NCBI GenBank assembly: GCA_964019425.1
Contig: OZ025811.1
Span: 682,001-746,000 of the forward strand
DNA from: Flectonema sp. DT1601
Lineage: Eukaryota; Euglenozoa; Diplonemea; Diplonemida; Diplonemidae
DNA: 64,000 bases
Direction of reading: 5' to 3'
Below are positions 45,513 to 56,676 of the stretch, piece by piece. The notes below the pieces were generated by a model, which saw only the letters and a list, made by a program, of their open reading frames with translations, searched no databases and had not been told where the DNA came from. Each line of letters starts with the position of its first letter. Within the stretch, counting starts at the first letter, position 1. The position numbers and the translations under genes were made by a program.

Positions 45513-48500
45513 ATGAAGACCGCATGGTTCAGAGCAGCCATGCTGATGTCTGTACTAGTGGCTGTGATTGGTACCACTCCCCATGCAGCAACACCAGCAG
45601 CAGGTACAGCTACAAAGATGGAGAAACCACCTGAAGGATGGCCTGCTTATTGCAAGACGGTTCCAAATCAGTGGACTGCAACAGCTAAACTACACCAAGA
45701 TCCTTGTGAGCAAAAAATAGAAGTTGATTGCTTGCATGAGTGTAAATGGGAAAATGGAAAATGTGAAGCCGTACTCTGTCCTTCAATTCATGATCAGAAA
45801 GAGTGCATTCATTTATCAGTCTGTTCGTGGGATACTCATGGAGCTAGTTGTATTAAGATGCCTGCTCCACCTCTCTGTGATCAGAAGAAAGAAGAACGGG
45901 ACTGCCGTGAATCCCGCGAACAAGGTTGTATTTGGGTCCAAGCTAGGGGACTCTGTTTAGAATGTACTGCCAGCACTGAATCAGATTGTAAAAACATAAC
46001 AAACAGTTGTATGTGGGAATACTCTGATGTTTGTGGTTATAATGTCCACTACCATGAACCTGCATGTGCTCAATACGTATCAGAGGTAGACTGTGATAAT
46101 GAACCTGGTTGTGAATGGAACACTACAACAACAAATGCTAACAAATGTCAAATCAAAGAATATGATTGCCAGCACTTCAACACCAACACAACTTGTCTTG
46201 CAACAGACGATGCCTGTAGTTGGCATGGTGTCTGCAAACCTGAACACGTAGACTGTAAGCACATCGATAATAGTTTATCTTGTGGAATGGAATCACAGTG
46301 TTTTTGGAAATTATCCTCTTGTGCAGAGCCAGACTGTGGAGTCGCAAAAAGTCAAATCGAATGCAACGCTTTAACAGAAGAATGTAGTTGGACTAATAAC
46401 GAATGTGTTTTCACAAATAGAAACACCATTTCATGCACTCATCCTTCGAAGACAATTAACAGCACTACGTGTACTCCTGACGGATGTGTTTGGGAACCTG
46501 GTGAGTGTAAAACAGAACCAAAAGTTGAAGATTGTCTCAAAGCCGCGAGTGAATTTGACTGCCAGTCTCACACTGACTGTAAATGGGAACAGGAAAAGTG
46601 TGAAGCAGGTGAATGCATTGGAAAGGCTTTAGACCAATGTAAGCTTGTTACGGAATGCGAGTACACCGATCACGAAGGATGTACTAAAAAATCACACGTA
46701 GAACATGCCGATCACGGAGAACATCCTCCACCTTATAATATCTTAGTAATCTTTGTTATCGGGGCGGTGGGTGCTTTTTTTAGACATAATTTCTCAAACT
46801 CTAGAATGCCTTACACAGTTATTTTGTTTATTTTTGGTGCAGCATTTGATGGTATTGCACAGATACCAGCCTTGGATACCCTTCAAAATTTCACTGACTT
46901 GGCGGGAATTGATCCTCATTTATTGTTTTATATCTTTTTACCCGTTCTTATCTTTGAATCTGCGTATGCTGTCGACTGGTTCGTCTTCAAGACAGTTATG
47001 TGGCATTGCATCCTGCTAGCTGGACCAGGTATATGTGTTGCCTCTGGTTTAACTGCTTTGGGAGCACTATATGTTTTCCCATACAATTGGTCGTTGGAAG
47101 CTTCAATCTTATTTGGTGTAACGTTGAGTGCAACGGATCCAGTAGCTGTTGTTGCATTGCTTAAAGAATTGGGAGCACCAGCGCAAATCAGTACACTCAT
47201 TGAGGGAGAATCACTTCTTAACGATGGTACTGCTATTGTTTTCTTTACCATATTACAGGCAGCTATTTCTGGTTGCACTGGACAAATTGAAGAGAAATGG
47301 TACGTCTTAGTGTTGGAATTTATTAAAGTGGCTCTTGGTGGTCCTCTTCTTGGTTATGCCTGCGGATGGGTTTCCGTTTTCTGTTTGAGTCGAGTTTTTA
47401 ACGATCCACTTATTGAAATTACAACATCTCTTGTAACTGCTTACGTAACATTCTTTGTTGCTGAAGCTTACTGTCACGTATCTGGTGTCCTTGCAGTAGT
47501 TGCTTGTGGTATTTATATGTCTCATAGAAAGCAGTGTATTTCACCTGAAGTTCATCATACACTTCATGAGTTTTGGGAGATGAGTGTTTATTTAGCGAAT
47601 ACGTTAATCTTCACAATGTCTGGTATGATTGTCGCTGGACGTGCTTTGAAAGACGTCCAACCAGTAGACGCGTTACTCCTCGCGTTTACCTATCTTCTTA
47701 TTAATATTGTTAGAGGATTGACTTTGTATGCATTCTCGTTTATTTACAATCGGTTTGAGTATAAACTCGACACTGGAAGCATGCTTCTCGTCATCTGGGG
47801 AGGATTACGAGGAGCTGTTGGGTTGGCTTTGGCTTTGATTGTTGCTGGAGATTCAAAATTAAAAATGAGAGACCCAGATGATCCAAGAAGTACCCTCCAA
47901 ATTAAATTAGTATTCTTCGTCGCTGGAATAGTCGTTCTTACTTTATTGGTAAACGGAGTGTCAACGAGGAATTTAGTAAAGAAATTCAGACTAGATGAAG
48001 TATCCGACACCAAGAAACGAATGATGAAAGAGAATTTCAGACGTCTAAAAGAAGGAGGAATGGACCAACTAGAAGACTTAAAGATTGAATCAGCTCTGTA
48101 TGATGTCAATTGGTTGGTAGCTCGCAAATGGGTATTTGATGACTTACGTGATCCTTACAACACGGAAGATGATCTAGGTGAGGGTGATCAACATGCCGAA
48201 GCTATTATGCACTATTTTAAGATAATGCATTCGTCTGTGTGGGATCAAAACGAAGAAGGTCTTCTGAATGGTGATTCAGTTCGATTCCTTCTCGCGAAAA
48301 TCAACGAACGTGAAAAAATCGCAAAGGAAAAAGACAAGTTAGGAATACAAGCCGAAGCTGGATTTGGACAACCGAACGATTCTTACTTAGCAATGCCAAA
48401 CGGAGCTGCTGCTTCTCCAATGTCTCCTGGATCACCACAAGAAATGAATGCTATGTCAAAGACAACTGTTCACGTTCAGCATTTAGCTGGGGGTCGTAAC

Positions 48501-50336
48501 ATTGATATTCCGATGGACCCAAGTGCTACCGTGTACAAACTTAAGCAAAAGATTTACAATGAGGAAAACATACCCGTCGATCAACAAAAAATTGTTACCA
48601 GCGGACAGTTCAACCGTCTGGTTGAAAATAACGAATTGATTGAATCATTGCACAGTCCTGGAGTATGTTATTATTTATTTTTCATGAGCAGAGTGACCCT
48701 TTTTTTTTTTTTTTTTTTTTTGTTTTTGTTTTTGTTAAGCATCGAAAACACAAATAATTACAGCAAGAATGTGAAGTTTCTCTGGACCGCTTGAACCCTG
48801 ACGAGGATATTTTGGTATGAATTAATTATTTATTGTAATGAAATAGTACAACGATAACTATTTAAAAAAAAAAAAAAACAGCTCAACGCCAACATCTTAG
48901 AAGAGTTCTGGGACTATGACCGAGGATTATATGGAAAACTTCAGGAAGGTCTTGACAAGATTAAAACTTTTGGTAAGCTGAGTAGAAAAGAAACGAAATG
49001 GACATTTGGTTTCAACGTTGCTATGGCACTTGTGATGGCTCACGACGCAGTCTTAGCTAAAATTGATAACCTGGCAGATCCAGGTGAAGCAAACAAGCTA
49101 AAGACTCACGCTAAACAGGTAAAGAAAGAAGTTTTGTCTCAACTGGTGGCATTCGCTGGAAGAGCACCTGAAACATCAATCGCAATGAAGACAACTTTAG
49201 CAGCGAGAACTGTATTGAACCACGCAAGAAAGAAGGTTTGGGATTGGCAAAAGGAAGGTCTAATTGAAGACAAGGAAGTTGAAATTTTAGTTTCTCTTGT
49301 AGAAAAGAAAATGAAGGCACTCACAAAGGCTGATCCAAAAATGCAACCATGCAATCCTGACTATATATTAAGTCAAATGGAATGGTACGAGAATGCCAGT
49401 CCTACGATTAAGAAATCTCTTCGTGACAAGAGAAAGGTTAGACAATTCAAAAGAGGTCAGCTTCTAATTGAGAAGGGAGATGAACACGGATCTATTCTAT
49501 TAATCACAGCTGGATCAGCTCGAGTGCACGTCTCTCGCCGTTTTGACTACGTAGGACCAGGTTACACAGCTGGTCTTCTATCTTCACTTACAGGAACCAC
49601 AAAATTTTGTGACATTTACGCAGAGACTGATTTGAAGGCTCTTTATTTCAAGGCTGAAACTATTCTTTCACTGATCACGAAGGGAAATGAAACTTTTGCA
49701 CAAGCTCTTTGGCGTACTGCGGGAGTCGACCTTGCATACAAGGTCCTCCGTGGTAAGGAGCCGTACAGTAAGTGGGCTCCAAGAGAAGTAAGAAAGTTCG
49801 TAAACAAGGGTCGATTATTAGAACTACCAAAGTACAGATCTGAAGAGAAGAAGATTCCATTAAGTCACGGTTGTTATCACATATTGATGAGTGGAACAGC
49901 ACGAGACGCTACTAACCAATCGAAAGACGCAAAGATTCAAGATTTGGAATCCATTCAGGCACCTGCACTACTTCCATTTGACTGCCATGAGGCTTACCTC
50001 CAGACTTACCAATGGAAGATTACACAAGAAACAGATAATTGGTTTAATAGTGGTGAAAGTGAAACACGTGAGGATGAAGTACATCTTCTTGTTGTGGAAG
50101 ATCCGTCTTCAGCATCGGCGAGAGCCAGAAGACATTGGGAAAAGATTTACAAAAAGATCAGAAATATCAAAAACATCGCTGCTCTACGAGGCGCAGATGT
50201 CAAAACTGCCCTCGCCGAAGCCTTCGCTGGTGACGTCGACGTCAGCAAACCAAAAACAAACCCTGCTGATTCTGGTGGCGTACCTAGTTTAAGCAATGGC
50301 TTAAGCGCCCCTTTGCTAATGTCTGCGGCCTCTTAG
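45513..50336 (+). CDS. multidomain Na+/H+ exchanger: Cys-rich ectodomain, CPA1 transporter, ubiquitin-like and cyclic-nucleotide-binding domains
   Basis: Three exons (45513-48662, 48764-48814, 48882-50336), all phase 0, give 1,551 residues. Introns start GTATGT and GTATGA. Order: signal peptide (MKTAWFRAAMLMSVLVAVIG); eleven C-x-W type Cys repeats (about 60-395, e.g. CKWENGKC, CSWDTHGASC); a 12-helix CPA1 exchanger (about 405-825) with ATDPVAVVALLKELGA, GESLLNDGTAIVF and GGLRGAVGLALAL, i.e. the SOS1/SLC9C/NHE-type ion site; a ubiquitin-like fold (about 984-1060; TVYKLKQKIYNEENIPVDQQ) whose last strand (ECEVSLDRL) is encoded by exon 2, which supports the splice model; and a cNMP-binding fold (about 1254-1335; RQFKRGQLLIEKGDEHGS). 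SOS1 and sperm NHE also end in a CNBD, but neither is known with this ectodomain plus a UBL. No voltage-sensor segment is seen. Likely a plasma-membrane or flagellar antiporter gated by cAMP/cGMP. Domain calls are firm; function is inferred. Confidence 0.9.
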
Positions 50337-51799
50337 TACGTCTGATAGGTACAACCACACAGAATTCCATAGTAGAAATCCCTAAAGAGAAAATTGTCTC
50401 CTAGCCGTCTTAGTGAGAATCGTTGTTCTTTGTTTGTGCGCAAGCGACACAATCAAAAGAAAAAAAAAAAAAAAAAACTAAACAAATGGAACGATATAAA
50501 GAAAAGCAAAAAAAAACATAGGTTCAACTTAGATGGGTAGCCAATTTAACGTAGATTCTGACTGCAGAGGGTTTTCTGAAAATAACCCCTTGGGGAGGGA
50601 TCACTATTCTCTTAGTGATATCTTACTGCCAATTTATTTTTTTTTTTCAAAAGAATTTAAAAAAAAAAAAAAAAAAAGAAAGAAGAATCCTTAAGAGTAC
50701 TGCGACAAAGTATCTCAGCAGCGTCATTAAAATTTTTCTAAATTCTGGGATTGGAATAAAAAAAAAAATATTTTTAATCTTTTTCCCCTTCTACTATTTT
50801 TTTTTTCCCCCCCTACTCTTATTTTACTATTGAATGCACAGCCGAGATAGAGAAAGTGTTCTTTTCTTTTCGCACTCGACAGGTAGTCAGAGAGACAAAA
50901 AGAATTTTGGCAATACTCGTGCAAGGAAAGCCTCTCTGATATAATTCTCTCGGCTAAATAAAGTGAGAAGGTGTGATTAGGGAATCCTTCTTTTCGGTAC
51001 GAAAGTGGTAAGTGAAAAAAGAAAATTGTGAATCACTAATTCGATAAGAAAAAAGAGTTGTATTTAACCCGCATTGTAGAGTGATTCGAACATAACACTG
51101 CCTAATATTACTGCTGTGGCAGAGAGGCGTGCTATTGCTGCAGTAGGGAAGAAACAAATTTCAATCTGTGTAATTTTTTTTTTTTTTTTTTTTTTTGTTT
51201 TTTTATATAGTTGGCTCGCCGTCATTAATTTGAAAGGAAGTTCATGAGTGCATTTATTTTTTTATGTTATGTTTTGTTTACGTGCTCTCACACTCGATTC
51301 AACCCAGGAGAAGGGAAAAAAAAAAAATATAAAAAAAAATTATTGTCTATATCCGGTTCTAAGTCACACCCTCAGCATGTCGTTAGATTTTCCTCTTTGT
51401 TGAGGAATGGTAATGTTGATATCTGTCTTCCTGTTTTTTTTTTTTTAAAGTCAAAGAAGTTACAAAAAAAAAAAAAAAAAAAATGAAAATAAAAAAGTAA
51501 TAATAATTTGCACCACAAATCCTTTCGATCTCGGGATTCGAACTTAGCTGGAAGAGGTGAGGGATAATGGGATTTTAACTTTATTTTCCGTTTGTTATGT
51601 TCGCTGACCATTAAGGAAAAGAACGAAAAAACATCATAAAAAAAACAAAAAAAAAAAACAAAAAAAAAGTTTCTTTCATTATATTTCTTTCGCTGCCCAC
51701 CATTACTTCTGAAGACTTCGATGTTCAGGTTGTCGTTAATTTGATAATTTGGCAGCTGATATTTATTGATTACTTACAAAAACCAGACACCCCTCAACA
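50337..51799. other. intergenic region
   Basis: No gene supported. Contains a partial family 1 block (GTTTGTGCGCAAGCG near 50428), a run-poor tract at 50515-50640 with hairpins (ATCACT-ATTCTCTT-AGTGAT) and a weak LSU-like match (GGTAGCCAA...TTAACG.AGATTC), and many A/T runs. CCCCTCAACAG at 51800 precedes the next start by 2 nt. Confidence 0.55.
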
Positions 51800-51802
51800 G
51801 AA

Positions 51803-52437
51803 ATGTCGAAACGAACAGATGGCAGATCATCCAACGAGATGATAAAACCAAACTGCAAAATTGGAACCCTACCAACTGCAGATGGATCCTGTTATGTTGA
51901 AAGAGGTGGGAGTAAAGTTTTATGCTCTGTTCACGGACCAAGACAAGCAATGGGTGATTTCGATGAAAAGGCTCAGGTAAATGTTAAATGGAGCGCAACA
52001 ACATTCGCAAGTGACAAATACACAAGGCTGAGAGAACAAACAGAAGAGAGTTGGCACATATCATCTGGATTAGAAGAAGTGTTCACGTATTCTATAATCT
52101 TATCTAGCTACCCAAAGAGTGTAATTGATATCAGTTATGTTGTTTTAGAAGACGATGGTAATATTTATCCTTTGTCAGTTTTGGCTGGAACTCTCGCCTT
52201 AGCGGATGCTGGTATCGAACTACACGACTTACCAACTTCAGCATCAACAGCTATAACATCAGACGGTGATATCATTATCGATCCAACACCGGAAGAATTA
52301 CAAAACTCTCAGGCATCTGTATCTGCAACATGTCTTACAGCTCATGGTTCCATCCTTTCAGTGCAACAAACTGGACTAACGACCCCATCACAATCTGAGG
52401 CTGCGACTAAATTGTGTTTTCAAACTTGCGGTGGTAT

Positions 52438-52474
<37 letters not shown>

Positions 52475-52570
52475 TTCAACTTGAAATAATCATAGTTGTG
52501 CTATAAAAAAACAACAACAACAGAACTTCGCAGCATAGCCAGAAAAGTTCTCGAAGAACAGAGTGAGTGA
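51803..52570 (+). CDS. MTR3: RNase PH-like exosome core subunit (MTR3/EXOSC6 type)
   Basis: 225 residues from two exons (51803-52433 and 52524-52570). The 90-nt intron starts GTATGT, contains a T-run and ends ACAACAACAACAG, replacing a poly-Phe readthrough by the C-terminus LRSIARKVLEEQSE. RNase PH fold: RTDGRSSNEM at the N-terminus, GSKVLCSVHGPRQAMG and LALADAGIELHDL. The GPRQ motif, the LEDDG stretch and the DPTPEELQ stretch resemble MTR3/EXOSC6 more than RRP41 or RRP46, though RRP41 remains possible. These subunits form the hexameric ring of the RNA exosome, usually without catalysis in eukaryotes; phosphate-binding arginines are not evident. Acts in nuclear and cytoplasmic 3'-5' RNA processing. 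Confidence 0.82.
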
Positions 52571-52986
52571 TCAGTGAACATTATTTCTAAGGTTCCCTGC
52601 TGTTGATTATAAAATCGAGGATAATCTCAGGTAGAAGAGATGGTAAAAATAATGTTTTTTTACCGCTGTAACTCTTAGCGACAAGTTCGATTCCTGATCA
52701 TCGATTATTTGTAGAAATGTTTATTGGTGGAAAAAAAAAAAAAAACAATAATAATTATAATCGGAAAACGGAATTTTACCGATTTTTTTTTTCCATCGGG
52801 TAAGATGTTAATCAGAAAAAAAAAAAAAAAAACGAGTTTTGTTCTTTACGTACTGCCACCTCAGTAGGTCAGTTGATCAGCTTTACATTCCAGTCACAAA
52901 CACATTTGTTAAAAAAAAAGCAGTTAGTTTTATATTATTATTTTTCTTTTTTATTAAGACTATAAATTAACAAAAAAAAAAAAAAA
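52571..52986. other. intergenic region
   Basis: A/T runs and a short mixed stretch (52590-52720) with a T-loop-like AAGTTCGATTCC that does not fold into a tRNA. TTTTTCTTTTTTATTAAG ends at 52958, 28 nt before the next start. Confidence 0.5.
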
Positions 52987-53421
52987 ATGTCAGCTTCATT
53001 TAAAACAAGCGATTCAGGAAAGGACGTTACATTCACCAATAATGGTGATGAACAAGAAGCTAGAGTCGACGTCTCTGGAGGCGATTATATGGTAGTTCCT
53101 ATAGCCGTGACTGGTGATGTTGAGTTTACTTTAAAAGTAAACGGCTTTGGTTTTGAAATTGGATATCATAATAAAGATGTTGGGATGGAAAGAAAACTCA
53201 CCAACCCACTCATCAGCATGATCCCATCTCCAGCTGTTAAGGCAGCGTACAGAAGTGCTGTTACAGGAACTTTTACACTAAAAGTTGAAGGTGATAAACT
53301 TATAGTCACGGTTCCTAACTTCGATGGACCACCGGAATGTACTCAGTTCAAGTCCGCAACCATTGATAAACTAGCGATAGTTTTAGGAGGACATGTCTCT
53401 GTGGCATTGAAGGTGGTCTAA
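52987..53421 (+). CDS. small beta-rich protein of unknown function
   Basis: 144 residues, intronless, no signal peptide or membrane segment. Alternating hydrophobic patterns (ARVDVSGGDYMVVPIAV, VEFTLKVNGFGFEIGY, GTFTLKVEGDKLIVTV, LAIVLGGHVSVALKVV) suggest a compact beta-sandwich with a galectin- or lipocalin-like strand rhythm, but no family signature is recognised. Codon use and the lack of homopolymer runs match neighbouring genes, so it is probably a real cytosolic protein. The ATG follows an A-run 28 nt after a pyrimidine-rich acceptor. Confidence 0.7.
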   Translation: MSASFKTSDSGKDVTFTNNGDEQEARVDVSGGDYMVVPIAVTGDVEFTLKVNGFGFEIGYHNKDVGMERKLTNPLISMIPSPAVKAAYRSAVTGTFTLKVEGDKLIVTVPNFDGPPECTQFKSATIDKLAIVLGGHVSVALKVV

Positions 53422-53906
53422 GTTAACTGATGAAGGAATTTATTTATTGTATTACTGATTTAAAAAAACTTTTTTTTTTTTTTTTTTTATACAAAAATTC
53501 ACGTGAAAATAGAATTTTCAACCAAAAGAAGGAAGAGGAAAGAAAAAAGAAAATAATAATAATAAATAACAAAAACACGAAACAATAAAAATGAAATATT
53601 TGCCGATTGAGAACTTTAACGAAAAATTTAAATAATAATATATAGATTGGTTGCCTATAATAATGTTTTTCTTTCTTTTTTTTTTTTTTTATAAAAAAAA
53701 AAAAAATAAGAAATAGAAAATATTAATTACAGACCATCACAACACATTTCATGAATATTAATTCTCACACAGGTCGTCACATGTGATTGCTTTTTTTTTT
53801 TTTTTGTTGTCGTTTGATCATTGTCGATTTAGTTATTGTTATTGTTATTTTCATTTTCATTTTTTTGTTGTTAAAAAAGAACTTGAAGGACAATTATTAA
53901 AAAATA
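53422..53906. other. intergenic region
   Basis: A/T runs only. A T-rich stretch ending TTGTTGTTAAAAAAG (about 53879) is the best acceptor candidate for the next gene. Confidence 0.5.
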
Positions 53907-55097
53907 ATGAGCGAAGGACCATCAGTTTTGGTTCTCGGAGGTCTCGGATTTATCGGCAAAAACTTAGTAAAATACCTCATCGACTATGATATCGCTGCCG
54001 AGATTAGAGTAGCTGACAAGATATTAACCCAAATGGGTTACATGAATGAGGATTTCGAGAAGGTATTTGCCAGTGACAAAATTTCTTTTGTTCAGGCTGA
54101 TTTGTACGCAAATGCAAAGAAAGCTTTTGATAATAAACGATGGAATATTGTGATAAACTTGGCAGGATTGACACAGTACGGACGCTACAATGAAGAATAC
54201 GACCTAATGATCCACGACCTGCGAGTTTCATGCGCCAAACTAGCTAACGAACTTGGCTGTGACAAATACATTGAAGTTTCAACGTGTATGGTCTACAAAA
54301 ACAAGGATGCGAAGGGTGAAAAAGCTTGCAAAGAAGACACAGCAACAGACGCACAAGATTCTATTTCAGCCAGTCACTTATCAGCTGAAAAAGACATCAT
54401 GTCATCATTTCCTGACTTACCTGTTGTAATTGCAAGACTGCCAGTAGTATACGGTCCAGCTGATACTGCTGGTCTAATGAGAAGGCTGATATGCGCAGCG
54501 TCTTACATCGGATCGGAGGAGGCTATGGAATTACCATTTAGCGACAGTCTTCGTGTTCATACTGTGCATGTTCAAGATGCAGTTGGGGGGATTTGGTTCC
54601 TCGCATGCGCTGGGGTGAATCGTGAAATATACAACATAGTTGATAAGAATGATACCACGCAAAAGAAAATTAATGCGATTTTGGAAGAAATATTTCCTAT
54701 CAAGACCCCTTCGTGTGTTGGACATCTGAAAACTCAGCTCTTCCTAAGTTCTGGCGGTAACATTGAAGAATCTGTCTCCGACGCTAATCACGACCACCTC
54801 ATCGGATGGACAGAACTTCTCAAAGAACATAACTTAGTTGGTGGACCTCTTACGTGTTTTCTTCACAAAGAAGAAGTAAGTGGACATCCGATCTCAGCAG
54901 ACGGATCAAAATTAGAAGCCCTCGGTTATCAGGTTTGTTTTTTGTTTTTGTTTTACATTTATTCGCTTTGCGGTAACAAATAAAAACTAATTTTAAAAAA
55001 ATAATAGTATTCTGTTCCACATGTCACATCAGACTATGTTCGTCATGCATTGCAGTACTGGATTGACAAGGGGCACTTTCCTGCCGTATTAAAATAG
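53907..55097 (+). CDS. NAD(P)-binding epimerase-like protein (extended SDR)
   Basis: 371 residues from two exons (53907-54932 and 55008-55097), phase 0. The 75-nt intron starts GTTTGT and ends AAAATAATAG; the second exon adds YSVPHVTSDYVRHALQYWID and a short tail. Rossmann motif GGLGFIG at residues about 11-17, an acidic cofactor-ribose position (RVADK), NLAGLTQYG and VVYGPADTAG fit the NAD-dependent epimerase/dehydratase family. The active-site YxxxK is not present in usual form: the aligned segment reads SHLSAEKDI, His in place of Tyr. It may be a non-catalytic or altered sugar-nucleotide SDR; many protist homologues of this type are uncharacterised. Soluble, no signal peptide. Confidence 0.82.
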
Positions 55098-55680
55098 AAT
55101 TTAAGAGAGAATTTTGATGGAGGAGGTGCTGTCTTCGTTTGGTAGTGTGTTCTATTAATTAAGATATTTTTAATGAAAAAAAAAAAAAGAAATTTTTATT
55201 TTGTTGTTTTTTCAATAATATTCTCAACATTTTTTTTTTTTTTTAATATTATTTTTTAATGCCGAATTTCCCAAAAAACTCTTTTTTTTTTTTTTTTTAA
55301 ATTTTATTTTTTACTTTTCCGATTACAAATCCATTGCCTAAGAAAAAGCAATTTTTTTTTTTCACATTTTGTGAAGCAGATGTGAAAAACACAATAGAAT
55401 TAGCGTCGCAAATCACCCGGCAAATCCTGCTTATCTGCATCTGACGTGCGAAAGGTGTGTTTGCCTCTATTCACGCGATGAAATCCTTTTGACTAACTAA
55501 CCACATAAGATTATACATTTTCTGTTTGTTTTTTTCACAGCACAAGATCTCACAATAAGGACAGGTTGCGCATGAACAGAACACAAGTGTTGAGCAAAAA
55601 AAAAACATTCGGTGAAGTTAACGTTAAAATTTATTTTCCCCCTTTTTATCAGTTTTAATTAAATATCTAATGCTCACAGT
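55098..55680. other. intergenic region
   Basis: A/T runs to about 55370, then mixed sequence without a gene. Candidate acceptors are TTTTTATCAG (55652) and ATGCTCACAG (55679). Confidence 0.5.
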
Positions 55681-56355
55681 ATGATGTTAACAACACTTTC
55701 GGAATTGAAGGCAATGCGAGGTGGAGGTCGTAAGGTCGCTGGCTGCTCTGAACATCTGTATAAAAAAAAAGCACCTACAGATGTAGCTATGCGAGCTTGG
55801 GAAGACCATGTCACGGCAGAAGAAGACAAACGAAGAAGATATAGAATAGTGGGATGTAGCCGACGGCTGTCACCAGAGAAGGCTACAAAGAAAAAGCAAA
55901 ATCAAAAAAAGAAGATACTACCCGACGACAGGATTGCTGATCTTAACAACAGAATGTATTACACTCCTGTTGAACGAGACTGTGACATAGCAAGAAGGAT
56001 CAGAGCTAAGGAACAGACTAACACTCCGAGTCGGTCTCAGATTTATTTCAACGAAGACCAGGCTAATGAATGCATCGAACGGGTTTATAAAAAGGAATCC
56101 GCCGATAGAAGAGAACGACACGCAGTTCTACTTTCAAAGTATTTATCTTCTCAGCAACCTAATCGACGATTCACTCCATCAGAAATGATGAAATCAAATA
56201 AAAGACTCTACACTGAAGCCATCGCTGAAAGTGTTCGGGTCACCAACAAAGGAGTGTCAATGCACTGTCCTCCTCTTAAAATCAAATTAGCTCTCACTGC
56301 ATGTCAGTGGAATGATACCGTATCAAGATTATATCCTGCTACTGCAAGAGGGTAG
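55681..56355 (+). CDS. basic repeat protein, possibly cytoskeletal
   Basis: 224 residues, intronless, very rich in Arg/Lys. Diverged repeats of about 35-45 residues centre on R/H-hydrophobic-Y followed by a charged helix: CSEHLYKKKAPTDVAMRAWE, LNNRMYYTPVERDCDIARRI, CIERVYKKESADRRERHAVL, SNKRLYTEAIAESVRVTNK. Such RLY-type repeats are frequent in flagellar or cortical proteins of protists, but no named family is recognised. The call is a hypothesis from repeat style only. The ATG lies one base after a CTCACAG acceptor; a second ATG follows directly. Confidence 0.65.
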   Translation: MMLTTLSELKAMRGGGRKVAGCSEHLYKKKAPTDVAMRAWEDHVTAEEDKRRRYRIVGCSRRLSPEKATKKKQNQKKKILPDDRIADLNNRMYYTPVERDCDIARRIRAKEQTNTPSRSQIYFNEDQANECIERVYKKESADRRERHAVLLSKYLSSQQPNRRFTPSEMMKSNKRLYTEAIAESVRVTNKGVSMHCPPLKIKLALTACQWNDTVSRLYPATARG

Positions 56356-56365
56356 AATCGTTAAA

Positions 56366-56398
<33 letters not shown>

Positions 56399-56676
56399 CC
56401 CTTTTTTTTGTTTAAAGTAAAGTGACTCTGATTTCCATCAGACGTCTTTTTAGTTTCTTATGATCCTTTTCGTTGATTGAACTTTCTGTTGAATACTTTT
56501 CGCGGAAATACATCTTCTCGGTACTTCTGATTGTACTGTTTTAACGATTACGTCGTCGAATGCGACCAGACAACTTAATGACAAGATTGATGAATATCAT
56601 TCCCTTTAATTGTTATTTTCTTTTTTCAAAAAACACAGGCAACATAACAAGTCGTTAGCCCTATTCAATAGCCAAC
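56356..56676. other. intergenic region
   Basis: A T-run, then mixed sequence without a gene. TTTTTTCAAAAAACACAG (ends 56638) is the candidate acceptor, giving a 38-nt leader. Confidence 0.5.

Noticed and set aside
51525-51560. T-loop-like GGATTCGAAC suggesting a minus-strand tRNA
   Set aside because: The would-be T-stem does not pair and no anticodon or acceptor arm fits. A similar hint at 52685 also fails. No tRNA gene was found in the window.
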